Shown piece by piece: positions 1 to 7,794 of a DNA stretch of 19,738 nucleotides (its first letter is position 1; the number at the start of each line of letters is the position of its first letter). The notes below the pieces were generated by a model. That model saw only the letters and a list, made by a program, of their open reading frames with translations, was not told where the DNA came from and searched no databases. This DNA is from CAYOCE01 sp964402405. Lineage in GTDB: Bacteria > Pseudomonadota > Alphaproteobacteria > UBA7879. A program made the translations under genes and the position numbers. The stretch spans positions 1 to 19,738 of the forward strand of contig CAYOCE010000024.1 in NCBI GenBank assembly GCA_964402405.1. Direction: 5' to 3'.

Positions 1-124
1 CCATGCGCCCTTTTCTTGCTTCATTCGTCTTACTCAGTTCTAAAATCTCTTGAGTTCCCTTTACCTCACTATCGCTAGTAAAATAAAAGGTTGTTTTTTC
101 TAAATTCACTTTTTCAAATAACAC
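1..124 (-). CDS. Possible 5' end of an unidentified CDS, cut by the window edge
   Basis: On the minus strand a reading frame is open from a TAA near position 195 to the window edge at 1. The only plausible starts seen are GTG codons at 124-122 and 109-107; no ATG occurs before the last codons and no Shine-Dalgarno sequence is visible. From the second GTG it would encode about 36 residues, including KTTFYFTSDSEVKG and EILELSKTNEARKGRM. The composition (charged, balanced, no low complexity) looks protein-like, but I recognise no family. It could be the start of a neighbouring gene or a decayed fragment. The rest of the frame lies outside the window. Confidence 0.3.
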   Translation of the reverse strand, partial: MLFEKVNLEKTTFYFTSDSEVKGTQEILELSKTNEARKGRM

Positions 125-335
125 AGAAGTTATATCTATACACTTGCAACCCAAAAAGCAAGACCTAAAATTACTTTTTTTAAAAAGTTTTCCTTATAAT
201 CTCAATTTAGAAAAAATTCTTATAAAACAAGAGGGTTGGACACCGCCCTAGGATAAAGGCAATATCAAATTTGAATATTACAATATTAACTGCTATGATA
301 AAAAAAAGATGTAATTTACAAACGCTTTCAGGGGC
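125..335. other. AT-rich intergenic region
   Basis: No gene is seen here. The stretch is AT-rich with a CTTGC...GCAAG inverted pair near 144-163. It holds the promoter candidate described separately for the zinc-ribbon gene. A 79-codon minus-strand frame crossing 207-446 runs into the zinc-ribbon gene and has no family features, so I treat it as spurious. Confidence 0.5.
271..299 (+). promoter_or_regulatory. Candidate sigma-70 promoter of the zinc-ribbon gene
   Basis: TTGAAT (271-276), a 17-base spacer and TATGAT (294-299) fit the sigma-70 pattern with 4/6 and 5/6 matches. Transcription would begin near 306 and give a leader of about 40 bases before the ATG at 345. Confidence 0.5.
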
Positions 336-344
336 ATGAAGGAC

Positions 345-1055
345 ATGATTATTGTATGTAAAAAGTGTGGATCCAACTACTATGTAGACAAAGGATTGTT
401 GGCAACTTATTGCAAGCGCAAAGTACGGTGCGCTAGCTGCGGCCACACATGGTTATGGGAAAACCAAGGGGTCATGCAGGATATGCCCATACAACCCCCC
501 GCTTTTGCGGATGATATGTTTGCTCCCCCTCAGTATCAACGAGTAACCCCCGTACGTTGGCCTTTTTATACCTTCACCTTTTTGATAGCTCTGATGGCCA
601 TGCTGATTTTGGGGCATCGATATGTCAGACAATATTTTCCTTTTACCCAGGCGTTTTATGAGGTGATTTTACCAAAGCCCACCCTAAATCAGGACTTTTT
701 CTTAAGTAATTTGCGGGTGGAGTATACGCCCCATTCAAAAAATAATCCGAATAATCCAGGGGCAACTATCACAGGATCTATCACCTATAAACCCCAGGAA
801 AATATTGCGCGTACGCCCCCTGCCATTGAAGTAACCTTTTATGAGCGGGGGACATGCCCCCCTAAATCATGGACTTCAAAAATATTTGAAAAATATAATC
901 CGCATTCAGACCTATGCTTGAAGGATACCTGGTTGATCCAACCCTATAATCAAGTGATGATGCCAGGGGATCAAGTTCCTTTTGAATTTTCATCCCCTTA
1001 TAAAGGGAGTCAGAAACCGGATATCATGGATGCTAAAATCGTAGAGATTCGGTAG
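345..1055 (+). CDS. Zinc-ribbon (MJ0042-type) single-pass membrane protein
   Basis: The protein has an N-terminal zinc ribbon with two CxxC pairs (CKKC at residues 5-8 and CASC at 29-32), a variable linker, and one hydrophobic segment at about residues 72-92 (WPFYTFTFLIALMAMLILGH). A C-terminal domain of about 140 residues follows, presumably extracytoplasmic. This architecture matches the MJ0042-type zinc-finger proteins common in Alphaproteobacteria, whose function is not established; a regulatory or envelope role is only a guess. An in-frame ATG lies at 336, but I prefer 345: the AGGGG at 330-334 is then 10 bases away rather than 1, and family members usually begin just before the first CxxC. 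The gene ends five bases from the convergent argS end with no terminator between them. Confidence 0.75.
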   Translation: MIIVCKKCGSNYYVDKGLLATYCKRKVRCASCGHTWLWENQGVMQDMPIQPPAFADDMFAPPQYQRVTPVRWPFYTFTFLIALMAMLILGHRYVRQYFPFTQAFYEVILPKPTLNQDFFLSNLRVEYTPHSKNNPNNPGATITGSITYKPQENIARTPPAIEVTFYERGTCPPKSWTSKIFEKYNPHSDLCLKDTWLIQPYNQVMMPGDQVPFEFSSPYKGSQKPDIMDAKIVEIR

Positions 1056-1060
1056 CCCCC

Positions 1061-2590
1061 CTACATCCGTTCTGGGGCCTTAATTCCGAGGATGTCCAAA
1101 ATCACCAAAATAGCCTTGAGGGTTAGCCCGCAAATACTCAGTCGGCCCTGCTGTATTTCTTTGTTTTCCTCAGACAATATGTGGGACCCTTGATAAAACC
1201 GGCTGAATTTTTGGGCGAGGTCAAAAATGTACTCACACAAAATATTGGGGCCCAAGTTTGAAGCTGCTCTGTTTAATACTTCCGGAAAGTTTGCAATTGT
1301 CAACAATAGGGCCCTCTCATCTGCATTATAGGTGGTGTGTAAAGAGCCGGGCGTGATGCCTTGGGCGTTGGCCTTTGCGACCAGGGATTTAATCCGCACG
1401 GCTGCATATAATAAATATGGTCCTGTTTTTCCCTCAAAAGACATAAACTTCCCCATATCAAACTGGTAGTTTTGTTGGGGATCGTGTTGCAAGTCCGCAA
1501 ACTTCAACGCCGAAATCGCTACCTTGAAGGCGATGTCTTCTTTTTCTGCGGGCGTAAACTGTTGGGCAATCCCTGCCTCCTCCAGGCGGCGTCTCGCCTC
1601 CTGAATCAAGGTATCAATTAAATCCTCCAGGCGCATGACGCCCCCTGCCCGCGTCTTGAAAGGCTTATTATCCGGGCCGTTCATGGTTCCAAAACCCACA
1701 AATTGGGTTTGAACGTTTAGGCCCATTTTGTGGATCACCCGAAACACCTGTTCAAAATGCAGACCTTGCCGGCCATCCACCACATAGATGATTTCATCCG
1801 CCTTGAAAACCTTTACCCGTTCTTCAATCGTCGCGATATCCGTTGTGGCATATAAATATCCCCCATCAGATTTTTGCAACAGCAGGGGGGGGATTTCCTG
1901 TTTATCCTCTGGTTGGGCCACGGGGATGATCAAGGCCCCTTGGCTACTTTGGGCGATTTTAGAGTCCACCAATTCTTGCACTAAGGAGGGCAACCGAGCC
2001 TCATACCGACTTTCTCCAAACCATTGATCAAAATCCACATCTAGCTTCTTAAACTGTGCCCGCATATCCTGAATNNNNNNNNNNNNNNNNNNNNNNNNNN
2101 NNNNNNNNNNNNNNNNNNNNNNNNNNNNNNNNNNNNNNNNNNNNNNNNNNNNNNNNNNNNNNNNNNNNNNNNNNCCAATGATGCTGGACCGTAAATGCCC
2201 CACATGCATGGGTTTTGCCACATTGGGTCCTCCGTAATCGATGACCATGGTTTTGGGGGTGGATTTTGGAAGTCCCAGATGATCATCTACCAACATCTGA
2301 CTTGTAACATCCTGCAACAGAGCATCCGAAAGTTTCATATTAATAAACCCAGGCCCTGCAATACTAAAAGTGACTTGAGGACAAGCGGTGGTTAAATGAT
2401 CAACCAATTTCTGCGCTAAATCCTTGGGGTTAATTCCCAGTTGCTTTGCGGCACCTAGGGCTCCGTTACATTGATAATCCCCCAGATCAGGGCGATCAGC
2501 CGACTTCACCTGCCCCCACTTTGAATCTAGACCTTGAGATTCAAAAGCCTTTTGAGTGGCTGCTGTTAGATATTGTTGGATCGATTGCAT
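1061..2590 (-). CDS. argS: Arginyl-tRNA synthetase, interrupted by an assembly gap
   Basis: The enzyme charges tRNA-Arg with arginine in the cytoplasm. Visible signatures are the N-terminal Arg-synthetase domain, the class I HIGH motif as HVGHLRSSII just before the gap, and the loop KPFKTRAGG in place of a canonical KMSKS, as is usual in ArgRS. The C-terminal DALR-type anticodon-binding region ends in PERM, the family's typical C-terminus. The 100-N gap at 2075-2174 removes part of the catalytic domain. By comparison with the E. coli enzyme about 100 residues are expected there, so the true gap is probably near 300 bases. I chose the ATG at 2590 because GGAA lies six bases upstream and the protein then starts at the family's usual place (MQSIQQYL); in-frame ATGs at 2602 and 2617 lack any ribosome binding site. 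Confidence 0.93.
   Translation of the reverse strand: MQSIQQYLTAATQKAFESQGLDSKWGQVKSADRPDLGDYQCNGALGAAKQLGINPKDLAQKLVDHLTTACPQVTFSIAGPGFINMKLSDALLQDVTSQMLVDDHLGLPKSTPKTMVIDYGGPNVAKPMHVGHLRSSIIXXXXXXXXXXXXXXXXXXXXXXXXXXXXXXXXXXIQDMRAQFKKLDVDFDQWFGESRYEARLPSLVQELVDSKIAQSSQGALIIPVAQPEDKQEIPPLLLQKSDGGYLYATTDIATIEERVKVFKADEIIYVVDGRQGLHFEQVFRVIHKMGLNVQTQFVGFGTMNGPDNKPFKTRAGGVMRLEDLIDTLIQEARRRLEEAGIAQQFTPAEKEDIAFKVAISALKFADLQHDPQQNYQFDMGKFMSFEGKTGPYLLYAAVRIKSLVAKANAQGITPGSLHTTYNADERALLLTIANFPEVLNRAASNLGPNILCEYIFDLAQKFSRFYQGSHILSEENKEIQQGRLSICGLTLKAILVILDILGIKAPERM
2075..2174. other. Assembly gap of 100 N inside argS
   Basis: Exactly 100 N. The argS frame happens to continue across it, but the placeholder length should not be trusted, because about 100 residues of the synthetase, not 34, are expected between HVGHLRSSII and the resumed sequence. 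Confidence 0.98.
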
Positions 2591-2748
2591 TTTTGTTTCC
2601 ATGTATTGTGTGTTCATACTGAGTTACGTTTAAAACAATTTTAAGAACCATCCCCTCGTAGGAGGGCATCCATCTTGAACTTCCGCTTCCGCGGTGGGGG
2701 CCGCTCGTTATGCAGAGTTCTAATAAGGCCTTCCCAACTCATCTCAAC

Positions 2749-2783
2749 AAAAAAGCCCCTCTTAATTCTAAGAAGGGCTTTTT
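2749..2783 (-). terminator. Rho-independent terminator of rpsD
   Basis: An inverted repeat pairs AAAAAGCCCCTCTTA with TAAGAAGGGCTTTTT (one mismatch) around a loop of about four bases. Read on the minus strand it ends in a T run and lies about 20 bases past the rpsD stop codon. The A/T flanks are symmetric, but the other side faces the argS start, so it serves rpsD. Confidence 0.8.
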
Positions 2784-2803
2784 CATTTTTAATTCCCTAG
2801 AAA

Positions 2804-3418
2804 TTATCTAGAATAGAACTCCACCACCAAGCTGGGTTCCATGTTCACCGGATAGGGAACATCAGCCAGCATGGGCGCCCGAACAAATGTTCCGGACTTT
2901 GATTTTGTATCTACTGAAATGTACTCTGGCACATCCCGCTCAGCAGACTCTAGAGCCTCTAACAACACTGGAATATTCTTCGAGCGATCCCGCACCTCTA
3001 TCACGTCGCCTTCTTTGACCTGATAGGACGGAATGTTCACGCGCTTGCCATTCACCTTGATATGACCATGGTTCACAAATTGACGTGCGGCGAAAACTGT
3101 AGGAACGAACTTCATCCGATAGACAACTGCATCCAAACGACGTTCAAGCAATTGAATGAGGTTTTCGCCCGTATCGCCACGCTTGCGCACGGCTTCTTCA
3201 TAAAGATTTCGGAATTGACGCTCGCCAATGTTACCGTAGTAACCCTTCAGCTTTTGCTTAGCCGCTAACTGTACTCCATATTCCGTTGGTTTCTTACGAC
3301 GCTGACCATGCTGCCCTGGCGCATAGGCCCGAACATTTATAGGGCTTTTTGGGCGGCCCCAAAGGTTTTCCCCGAGCCTGCGATTCAATTTATATTTCGA
3401 CGCTAAACGTTTTGACAT
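2804..3418 (-). CDS. rpsD: 30S ribosomal protein S4
   Basis: S4 nucleates assembly of the small ribosomal subunit by binding the 5' domain of 16S rRNA; in many bacteria it also represses its own synthesis. The 204-residue length is normal. The start MSKRLASKYKLNRRLGENLW, the S4 RNA-binding domain (about residues 94-155, with ERRLDAVVYR and FAARQFVNHGHIKVNGKRVNIPSY) and the end MEPSLVVEFYSR are characteristic. There is no cysteine, so this is the zinc-free form. It is monocistronic here, with its own promoter (3459-3486) and terminator (2749-2783). AAAGG lies about 12 bases before the ATG, a weak ribosome binding site. Confidence 0.97.
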   Translation of the reverse strand: MSKRLASKYKLNRRLGENLWGRPKSPINVRAYAPGQHGQRRKKPTEYGVQLAAKQKLKGYYGNIGERQFRNLYEEAVRKRGDTGENLIQLLERRLDAVVYRMKFVPTVFAARQFVNHGHIKVNGKRVNIPSYQVKEGDVIEVRDRSKNIPVLLEALESAERDVPEYISVDTKSKSGTFVRAPMLADVPYPVNMEPSLVVEFYSR

Positions 3419-3458
3419 ATTACTTTTAAACCTTTATTTACACAAATTCTACGGACCC

Positions 3459-3486
3459 AATATACAGATAAAAAAACTGTTGTCAA
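3459..3486 (-). promoter_or_regulatory. Sigma-70 promoter of rpsD
   Basis: On the minus strand a perfect TTGACA (3486-3481), a 16-base spacer and TATATT (3464-3459, 5/6) are followed by a leader of roughly 33 bases to the rpsD ATG. A run of eight A residues directly upstream resembles an UP element. A strong promoter suits a ribosomal protein gene. Confidence 0.8.
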
Positions 3487-3509
3487 TTTTTTTTGTTAGG
3501 AAAAAAATC

Positions 3510-4199
3510 CTATTTGCTCAACGCCTTGATGATCCCGCGAAAGGTTCGCACCTCCTGCTGCGTTAACCCAGCGCGAACCAGCGCATTACGAAAGTTCTGA
3601 ATCATTTCGGGTTTTTTATGAGGTGGGAAGAAATAGCCAACCTGCTCTAATTCTGTTTCCAGATGATTAAATAAATGCAGAAGATCTTCTTTCGAGGCAG
3701 GATTGATTTCGGTTTTTGAGCTCTCAATACCTTGCGATAAAAACCATTGATGGGCTACTAGTAAAACAGCCTGAGCCAGATTCAGGGAAGAGAATTCTGA
3801 GTTTACAGGAATATTTAAAATCGCATCCGCCAAAGTTACATCCTCATTACTCAGTCCTGATTTTTCACATCCAAAGAGAATTCCGGTTTTCAAACCCGTA
3901 TTTAATTGCACGACCATTTCCTGGGGCGTTATAACCGGTTTCACCATAAATCGAGAGCGCGCTGTTGTGGCGTAAACCTGCTGTAGATCCGCGATAGCAT
4001 CAGATGTTGTTTCAAACACCTGGGCCTTATTGATGATCCAATCCGCCCCTGCCGCCGCATCAATGGCATCCTGATTGGGCCATCCATCCCGGGGCGCCAC
4101 CAGTCGTAAATGATCCAAGCCACAGTTCCCCATGGCCCGGGCCGTCATTCCGATATTTTCCCCCAGTTGTGGGTTTACGAGGATAATAATAGGTTTCAT
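3510..4199 (-). CDS. trmJ: TrmJ-like tRNA 2'-O-methyltransferase (SPOUT/TrmH family)
   Basis: TrmJ methylates the ribose of residue 32 in the anticodon loop of several tRNAs, using S-adenosylmethionine bound in a trefoil knot. The 229 residues carry NPQLGENIGMTARAM (9-23), ARSR (80-83), the knot motif FGCEKSGL (109-116) and SSLNLAQAV (137-145). The C-terminal extension with FFPPHKKPEM is typical of TrmJ. In E. coli TrmJ the knot motif is FGRERVGL, so the Cys at 111 replaces an Arg; this position varies in the wider family. The gene begins 11 bases after the upstream ATPase gene's stop codon, so the two may be cotranscribed, although no Shine-Dalgarno sequence is seen. Assignment to TrmJ rather than another TrmH-family enzyme rests on the C-terminal region. 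Confidence 0.85.
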   Translation of the reverse strand: MKPIIILVNPQLGENIGMTARAMGNCGLDHLRLVAPRDGWPNQDAIDAAAGADWIINKAQVFETTSDAIADLQQVYATTARSRFMVKPVITPQEMVVQLNTGLKTGILFGCEKSGLSNEDVTLADAILNIPVNSEFSSLNLAQAVLLVAHQWFLSQGIESSKTEINPASKEDLLHLFNHLETELEQVGYFFPPHKKPEMIQNFRNALVRAGLTQQEVRTFRGIIKALSK

Positions 4200-4210
4200 G
4201 TTCTAAAGCA

Positions 4211-5476
4211 TCATATCAGTAAAGTTGGTAAAAAAGAGGTAAAATAAGAGTCAGGCGTAATGATCTCCCCCTTTATTTTGAGCTCCTTTTCAGCCTCCTC
4301 CAGCGCCAAAGTTTCTCGTTCCAAAGTTTTAGGATCTTTCATATCCCAAGTCACTTGGTAAAGGTGCCATTTTCCTTGGAGGTCTCTGCTTAAGAAATCA
4401 ACCTCCCGCCGAGTTTCTGTCAGATAGTAATAAATTTCATGCCCCTGCCTTCTAAGATCCAGGTAAATCAAGTTTTCAAAATAATGTCCCAAGTTTTGAT
4501 TAAATCCCATTCCATAGGCCCTGACCAATCCTGTATCAACCGCATAAATTTTTTTAGGATTTGATTGTGTTTTTCTAAGAGATTCAGAATAAATTGGCAC
4601 CGCAAATGACAAATAGGCATCATTAATGTATTCTAGGTAATCATGAATTGTTGTTTTACTTACTTGAAAAGACTGACTTTTTAAATCATTAAAGAATTTA
4701 TGAATTGAAAAGGCACATCCCACATTTTTAAGGAGCATTTTAATCATGTATCGTATCAATGAAACATTTGTGATGCTATAGCGTTCAATGATATCACGGA
4801 AAACAACAACAGATACATAATCCTGCAGGATACGCGAATAGTCATCTTGTTTTTCTAATTTAATCGTTTCAGGAAATCCTCCATGATCAAGATAGTCCCC
4901 CAACCACCCTTTTAACTGATCTAAGGATTTTTTTCCAAGAGGTTGGCTGGGGAAAGAAATATTTTTTGCTTCTAGAAATTCCTTGTAACTAAAAGGCCAC
5001 ATTTCAATAGCAATGGATCTTCCCCGCAGAGATGTTGCAATTTCCTTACTTAGCAGCTTTGCAGAGGATCCCGTTAAGTAAATTTTAACTTTCTTGGTAT
5101 CGAAATACCTTCGAATCACCATGTGCCAATTTTCCACATTCTGAATTTCATCAAAAAACAGGTGGCAAACGTGATCATGATTTTCGGGATATAAACTATA
5201 AAAATCATCTACCAACTCCCCAAATTGTTTTTGGGTCATGGGAAATAAACGATCATCTTCAAAATTGATATAAAGAAGACGCGTGATTGGAATTTCTTTT
5301 AATAAATTTTGCATGGTCTGAAACAGAAAATGGGTTTTACCCGTTCGTCGCATGCCAATCACAACCATAATCTTATTTTGAATATTGGGAAAGCTCACCC
5401 TCCTAATGATATCGGGCGGAAATTTTTTAAGTTTCTCATAAAATTCTTCGAGAAGAGTTGGAAGCAGAGTGGCCAT
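4211..5476 (-). CDS. AAA_14/DUF4143 ATP-binding protein, degenerate nuclease-like motif
   Basis: This 421-residue protein belongs to the P-loop ATPases with an N-terminal AAA_14 domain and a C-terminal DUF4143 domain; their function is not settled. Walker A is GMRRTGKT (41-48), Walker B is LFFDE (106-110), the sensor-like motif is LTGSS (134-138) and LRGRS (150-154) carries a candidate arginine finger. The C-terminal domain resembles a PD-(D/E)xK fold: FENL with E334 and EVDF with D360. The expected ExK is QVT (374-376), so catalytic residues appear lost. The ATG at 5476 follows AGAAAGGA and TAGG; a longer in-frame start at 5515 would be TTG inside an upstream repeat and is less likely. A second, more complete member lies at 12506-13678. 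Confidence 0.85.
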   Translation of the reverse strand: MATLLPTLLEEFYEKLKKFPPDIIRRVSFPNIQNKIMVVIGMRRTGKTHFLFQTMQNLLKEIPITRLLYINFEDDRLFPMTQKQFGELVDDFYSLYPENHDHVCHLFFDEIQNVENWHMVIRRYFDTKKVKIYLTGSSAKLLSKEIATSLRGRSIAIEMWPFSYKEFLEAKNISFPSQPLGKKSLDQLKGWLGDYLDHGGFPETIKLEKQDDYSRILQDYVSVVVFRDIIERYSITNVSLIRYMIKMLLKNVGCAFSIHKFFNDLKSQSFQVSKTTIHDYLEYINDAYLSFAVPIYSESLRKTQSNPKKIYAVDTGLVRAYGMGFNQNLGHYFENLIYLDLRRQGHEIYYYLTETRREVDFLSRDLQGKWHLYQVTWDMKDPKTLERETLALEEAEKELKIKGEIITPDSYFTSFLPTLLI

Positions 5477-5505
5477 GATAAAACCTATATTCCTTTCTAT
5501 AGAAT

Positions 5506-5555
5506 AGATTATCAAAAATGTGTCCCTCTGTAAAGGGACAGATTATCAAAAATGT
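5506..5555 (-). repeat. 34-bp tandem repeat with internal palindrome, upstream of the ATPase gene
   Basis: AGATTATCAAAAATGT occurs at 5506-5521 and again at 5540-5555, giving a 34-base period. Between the copies sits the palindrome TGTCCCT-CTGTAA-AGGGACA (5520-5539). The second copy runs straight into the 100-N gap, so more units may be hidden there. The first copy ends 29 bases before the ATPase ATG. Read toward the gene, each unit offers TTTACA and GATAAT at a rather short spacing of 15, so the repeat may carry both promoter and operator. Confidence 0.75.
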
Positions 5556-5655
5556 NNNNNNNNNNNNNNNNNNNNNNNNNNNNNNNNNNNNNNNNNNNNN
5601 NNNNNNNNNNNNNNNNNNNNNNNNNNNNNNNNNNNNNNNNNNNNNNNNNNNNNNN
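5556..5655. other. Assembly gap of 100 N
   Basis: Exactly 100 N between a tandem repeat and the N-terminal part of a Sua5/TsaC gene. A complete TsaC domain would need at least about 400 more bases, and none of it appears on the far side, so the real gap is much longer than 100 bases. A tandem repeat at the edge is a plausible reason for the assembly break. Confidence 0.97.
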
Positions 5656-5806
5656 TAAACTGCGGCCGTCCCTTGGTTTCAAAAATCCGAGCGACTGCCA
5701 AATCAGAGGTTGCATCCGCCGCGAGGCCATAAACCGTCTCGGTGGGGATGGCCACCACCCCTTGGGTGCTTAGGATTTGAATGGCTTGGGTGATGGAAAT
5801 GATCAT
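5656..5806 (-). CDS. tsaC: Threonylcarbamoyl-AMP synthase (Sua5/YrdC/TsaC), N-terminal fragment
   Basis: The family makes threonylcarbamoyl-AMP from threonine, bicarbonate and ATP, the first step of the t6A37 modification of ANN-decoding tRNAs. About 50 residues are visible, with the family's substrate-binding segment PTETVYGLAADA (21-32) and the KGRP motif (45-48), after which the gap begins. The short TsaC form (about 190 residues) and the long Sua5 form (about 320) cannot be told apart because the rest is missing. The start ATG at 5806 lies 30 bases after the mgtE stop, so cotranscription with mgtE is possible; no clear ribosome binding site is seen. I treat it as a whole gene broken by the assembly, not a pseudogene. 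Confidence 0.85.
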
Positions 5807-5836
5807 GTTGATTCAGTAAAGGATTTCAAATATTTT

Positions 5837-7231
5837 TTACAATAAGAAAAACGACGCGAGGCCCAAGAAGGCCGCAAATCCAAGGATATCGGTTGTGGCG
5901 GCAACGAGGGGACCCGCACTCACGGCGGGGTCCAGGCCAAACCTTTCCACAATGATAGGAAGAAATACACCGCTAACGGCGGCCCAGATCATCGTAAACG
6001 TTAACGCCCCTGTTAGAAGGAGCGCTACCTGTAGATTATGAATCCAAAACATGATGATACCAATTAGAATCAAGGAAAACAAAACGCCATTCAGGCATCC
6101 CATGAGTCCTTCGCGGTAAATGACTCGCCACATATTTTTGGGTTTAATTGCTCGGGTTGCAAGTGCCCGCACCGTGATGGCCACCACCTGAGTCCCTGAG
6201 GTTCCCCCCATGGCTGCCACCAAGGGCGCCAAGACCGCTAGAATAATATGTTGCTGCATCACCCCTTTAAAGCGATCCACCACTAGTGTTACTAGCAGGG
6301 CATTCACGAAAGTTACCACCAGCCAAATCATACGGCGTGTAGAGGCCACCAAAAAGGGCGCATTGAGATCTATATTGCTCACACCCGTTAACTGCATGAT
6401 GTCTTTTTCCGTTTCTTCATCGATCACATCCACCACGTCATCGGCGGTGATCATACCGATGATGCGGCCGCCTTGGTCCACAACAGGCGTAGAAACCAGG
6501 TTATAATGGCGAAACAGATGGGCGACTTCTTCTTGGTCTGTGGTTGCAGAAACGGATTTAAAATCCTTTTCCATAATGGTTTCAATTTTAGTTTCCGGAG
6601 AAGATCTCAGCAGTTGATCCAGGGATATAATGCCCACCGGTTTGTACTTGGTATTGACCACATAAATTTCATAGAAAACTTCAGGTAAATCTTTGGTATT
6701 TCGTAAAAATTCTAGAACAGATTCCACCGTCCAAAAGGAGGGGATTGTCACAAATTCTTGCTGCATTAACCGCCCAGCACTATCCTCTGGGAAGGTCATA
6801 ATCTTTTCAAAACTAGCGCGGTTCTCGGCAGGAATATAGGATAGAACTTCTTTACGTTGGAGTGGATCCAACGTTTCAATTAGCACGAACGCATCATCAC
6901 TATCCAATTCAGGAAGGATGGCTGCAAGATGAGCAATACCAATATGTTGGATGATGTCGTCCCGAATATCATCAGGGAGTTCTGATAAAACAACAGGGGG
7001 AAAATCATTTTTGATAATATCAATTAAGGATAGGCGATGGGCGTGATCTAGTTTTTCTAGCAGGAGGGAAAGGTCAGCGGGATCCAGGGAGGATACCAAT
7101 TTTTTGACTTGTTTCTTATCCCCAACTTCCAGAGCATAATTAAGGGCACGAAGGAGATTATCTGAAACAACCTCCACAAGGCTTTGAGTAACGGCAGTGT
7201 TGGGCTGATTATTTTCAATCTGGGTTGTCAT
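5837..7231 (-). CDS. mgtE: Magnesium transporter MgtE
   Basis: MgtE is a homodimeric inner-membrane Mg2+ channel gated by cytoplasmic magnesium. The 464 residues show the full architecture. An N-terminal helical domain (about 35-135, with LSELPDDIRDDIIQHI) comes first, then two CBS domains (about 155-275, with MQQEFVTIPSFWTVESVLEFL and GMITADDVVDVIDEETEKDIM). A plug-helix region follows, and a five-helix membrane domain from about residue 300 to the end. The last helix contains ATTDILG, whose Asp (448) corresponds to the essential pore aspartate of characterised MgtE. GAGG lies nine bases before the ATG. The Sua5/TsaC gene follows after 30 bases. No magnesium riboswitch is evident in the 113 bases between the tRNA gene and the ATG. 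Confidence 0.95.
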   Translation of the reverse strand: MTTQIENNQPNTAVTQSLVEVVSDNLLRALNYALEVGDKKQVKKLVSSLDPADLSLLLEKLDHAHRLSLIDIIKNDFPPVVLSELPDDIRDDIIQHIGIAHLAAILPELDSDDAFVLIETLDPLQRKEVLSYIPAENRASFEKIMTFPEDSAGRLMQQEFVTIPSFWTVESVLEFLRNTKDLPEVFYEIYVVNTKYKPVGIISLDQLLRSSPETKIETIMEKDFKSVSATTDQEEVAHLFRHYNLVSTPVVDQGGRIIGMITADDVVDVIDEETEKDIMQLTGVSNIDLNAPFLVASTRRMIWLVVTFVNALLVTLVVDRFKGVMQQHIILAVLAPLVAAMGGTSGTQVVAITVRALATRAIKPKNMWRVIYREGLMGCLNGVLFSLILIGIIMFWIHNLQVALLLTGALTFTMIWAAVSGVFLPIIVERFGLDPAVSAGPLVAATTDILGFAAFLGLASFFLL

Positions 7232-7326
7232 TGTTTAAAACCTCATATTCATACCCATTTGTGACAATCACAAATACCCAAAGTTCATAAAATATACATC
7301 ATACAAAAGATTCTCAGATCTTATAA

Positions 7327-7346
7327 CGCCCTAACAAAATAGGGCG
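7327..7346 (-). terminator. Hairpin just downstream of tRNA-Leu
   Basis: CGCCCTA and TAGGGCG pair perfectly around a six-base loop, starting a few bases past the encoded CCA of the tRNA on the minus strand. The following TTAT is too short for a strong intrinsic terminator, so it may act in processing or as a weak terminator ahead of mgtE. Confidence 0.45.
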
Positions 7347-7351
7347 CTTAA

Positions 7352-7438
7352 TGGTGCGGTCGAGAAGACTCGAACTTCCACAGTGTTGCCACCACAGCGA
7401 CCTCAACGCTGCGCGTCTACCAATTCCGCCACGACCGC
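7352..7438 (-). tRNA. tRNA-Leu (anticodon GAG), CCA encoded
   Basis: The minus strand folds as a class II tRNA. The acceptor arms are GCGGTCG and CGACCGC with discriminator A followed by CCA. The D loop has AATTGGTAGAC, the anticodon stem CAGCG/CGCTG carries the loop TTGAGGT (anticodon GAG), then come a long variable arm and a T arm with GTTCGAGTC. The length of 84 bases plus CCA suits leucine. It reads CUU and CUC codons. The overlapping plus-strand frame at 7351-7575 is an antisense artefact. Confidence 0.97.
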
Positions 7439-7448
7439 AAATCGAGGC

Positions 7449-7476
7449 ACTATATACTAGACCCAAACTATTTCAA
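7449..7476 (-). promoter_or_regulatory. Sigma-70 promoter of tRNA-Leu
   Basis: On the minus strand TTGAAA (7476-7471, 5/6), a 16-base spacer and TATAGT (7454-7449, 5/6) precede the tRNA 5' end by ten bases. This gives a very short precursor leader. Confidence 0.7.
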
Positions 7477-7794
7477 AATAGGGGAAGGGAAATGAGGAAC
7501 CGAGGAGGGGTAATGCATTCTTCATACATGCCCGACGAAGGTATCCGAAATTTTCCGATCCATAGTTTGAAATAGGACGGGTATATGTGGGATAACAGAT
7601 TATATTCCCTGAATCAAGCGACATTTAACGTCTGCGTTACGAAATTTATTTGTTTTATTTTTTTATTTCTATTTTCCCTGTTTTTTCTTTGATTTTAGAC
7701 GTTTTTTTAAAAGAATAAAAGAGATTTTAAATATCTATAAAAATATTATGACCATAAAAAGGGGTTACTCCCGCGGCTTTTATCACTACTCCGT

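Noticed and set aside
2652..2666. CCCTC-GTAG-GAGGG hairpin upstream of argS as a terminator or T-box
   Set aside because: The stem is only five pairs with no T run and no T-box signature.
5477..5515. TTG start giving a 13-residue longer ATPase
   Set aside because: The extension lies partly within the upstream repeat, and the ATG at 5476 has a purine-rich ribosome binding site.
5656..5806. Sua5/TsaC fragment as a true pseudogene
   Set aside because: The frame is intact up to the N run, so the missing part is better explained by the assembly gap.
7232..7351. Magnesium riboswitch upstream of mgtE
   Set aside because: The stretch is short and AT-rich and shows none of the extended pairing of M-box or mgtA-type leaders.
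7351..7575. Plus-strand 74-codon frame starting MVRSRRLELPQ
   Set aside because: It is the antisense reading of tRNA-Leu, a common spurious annotation.
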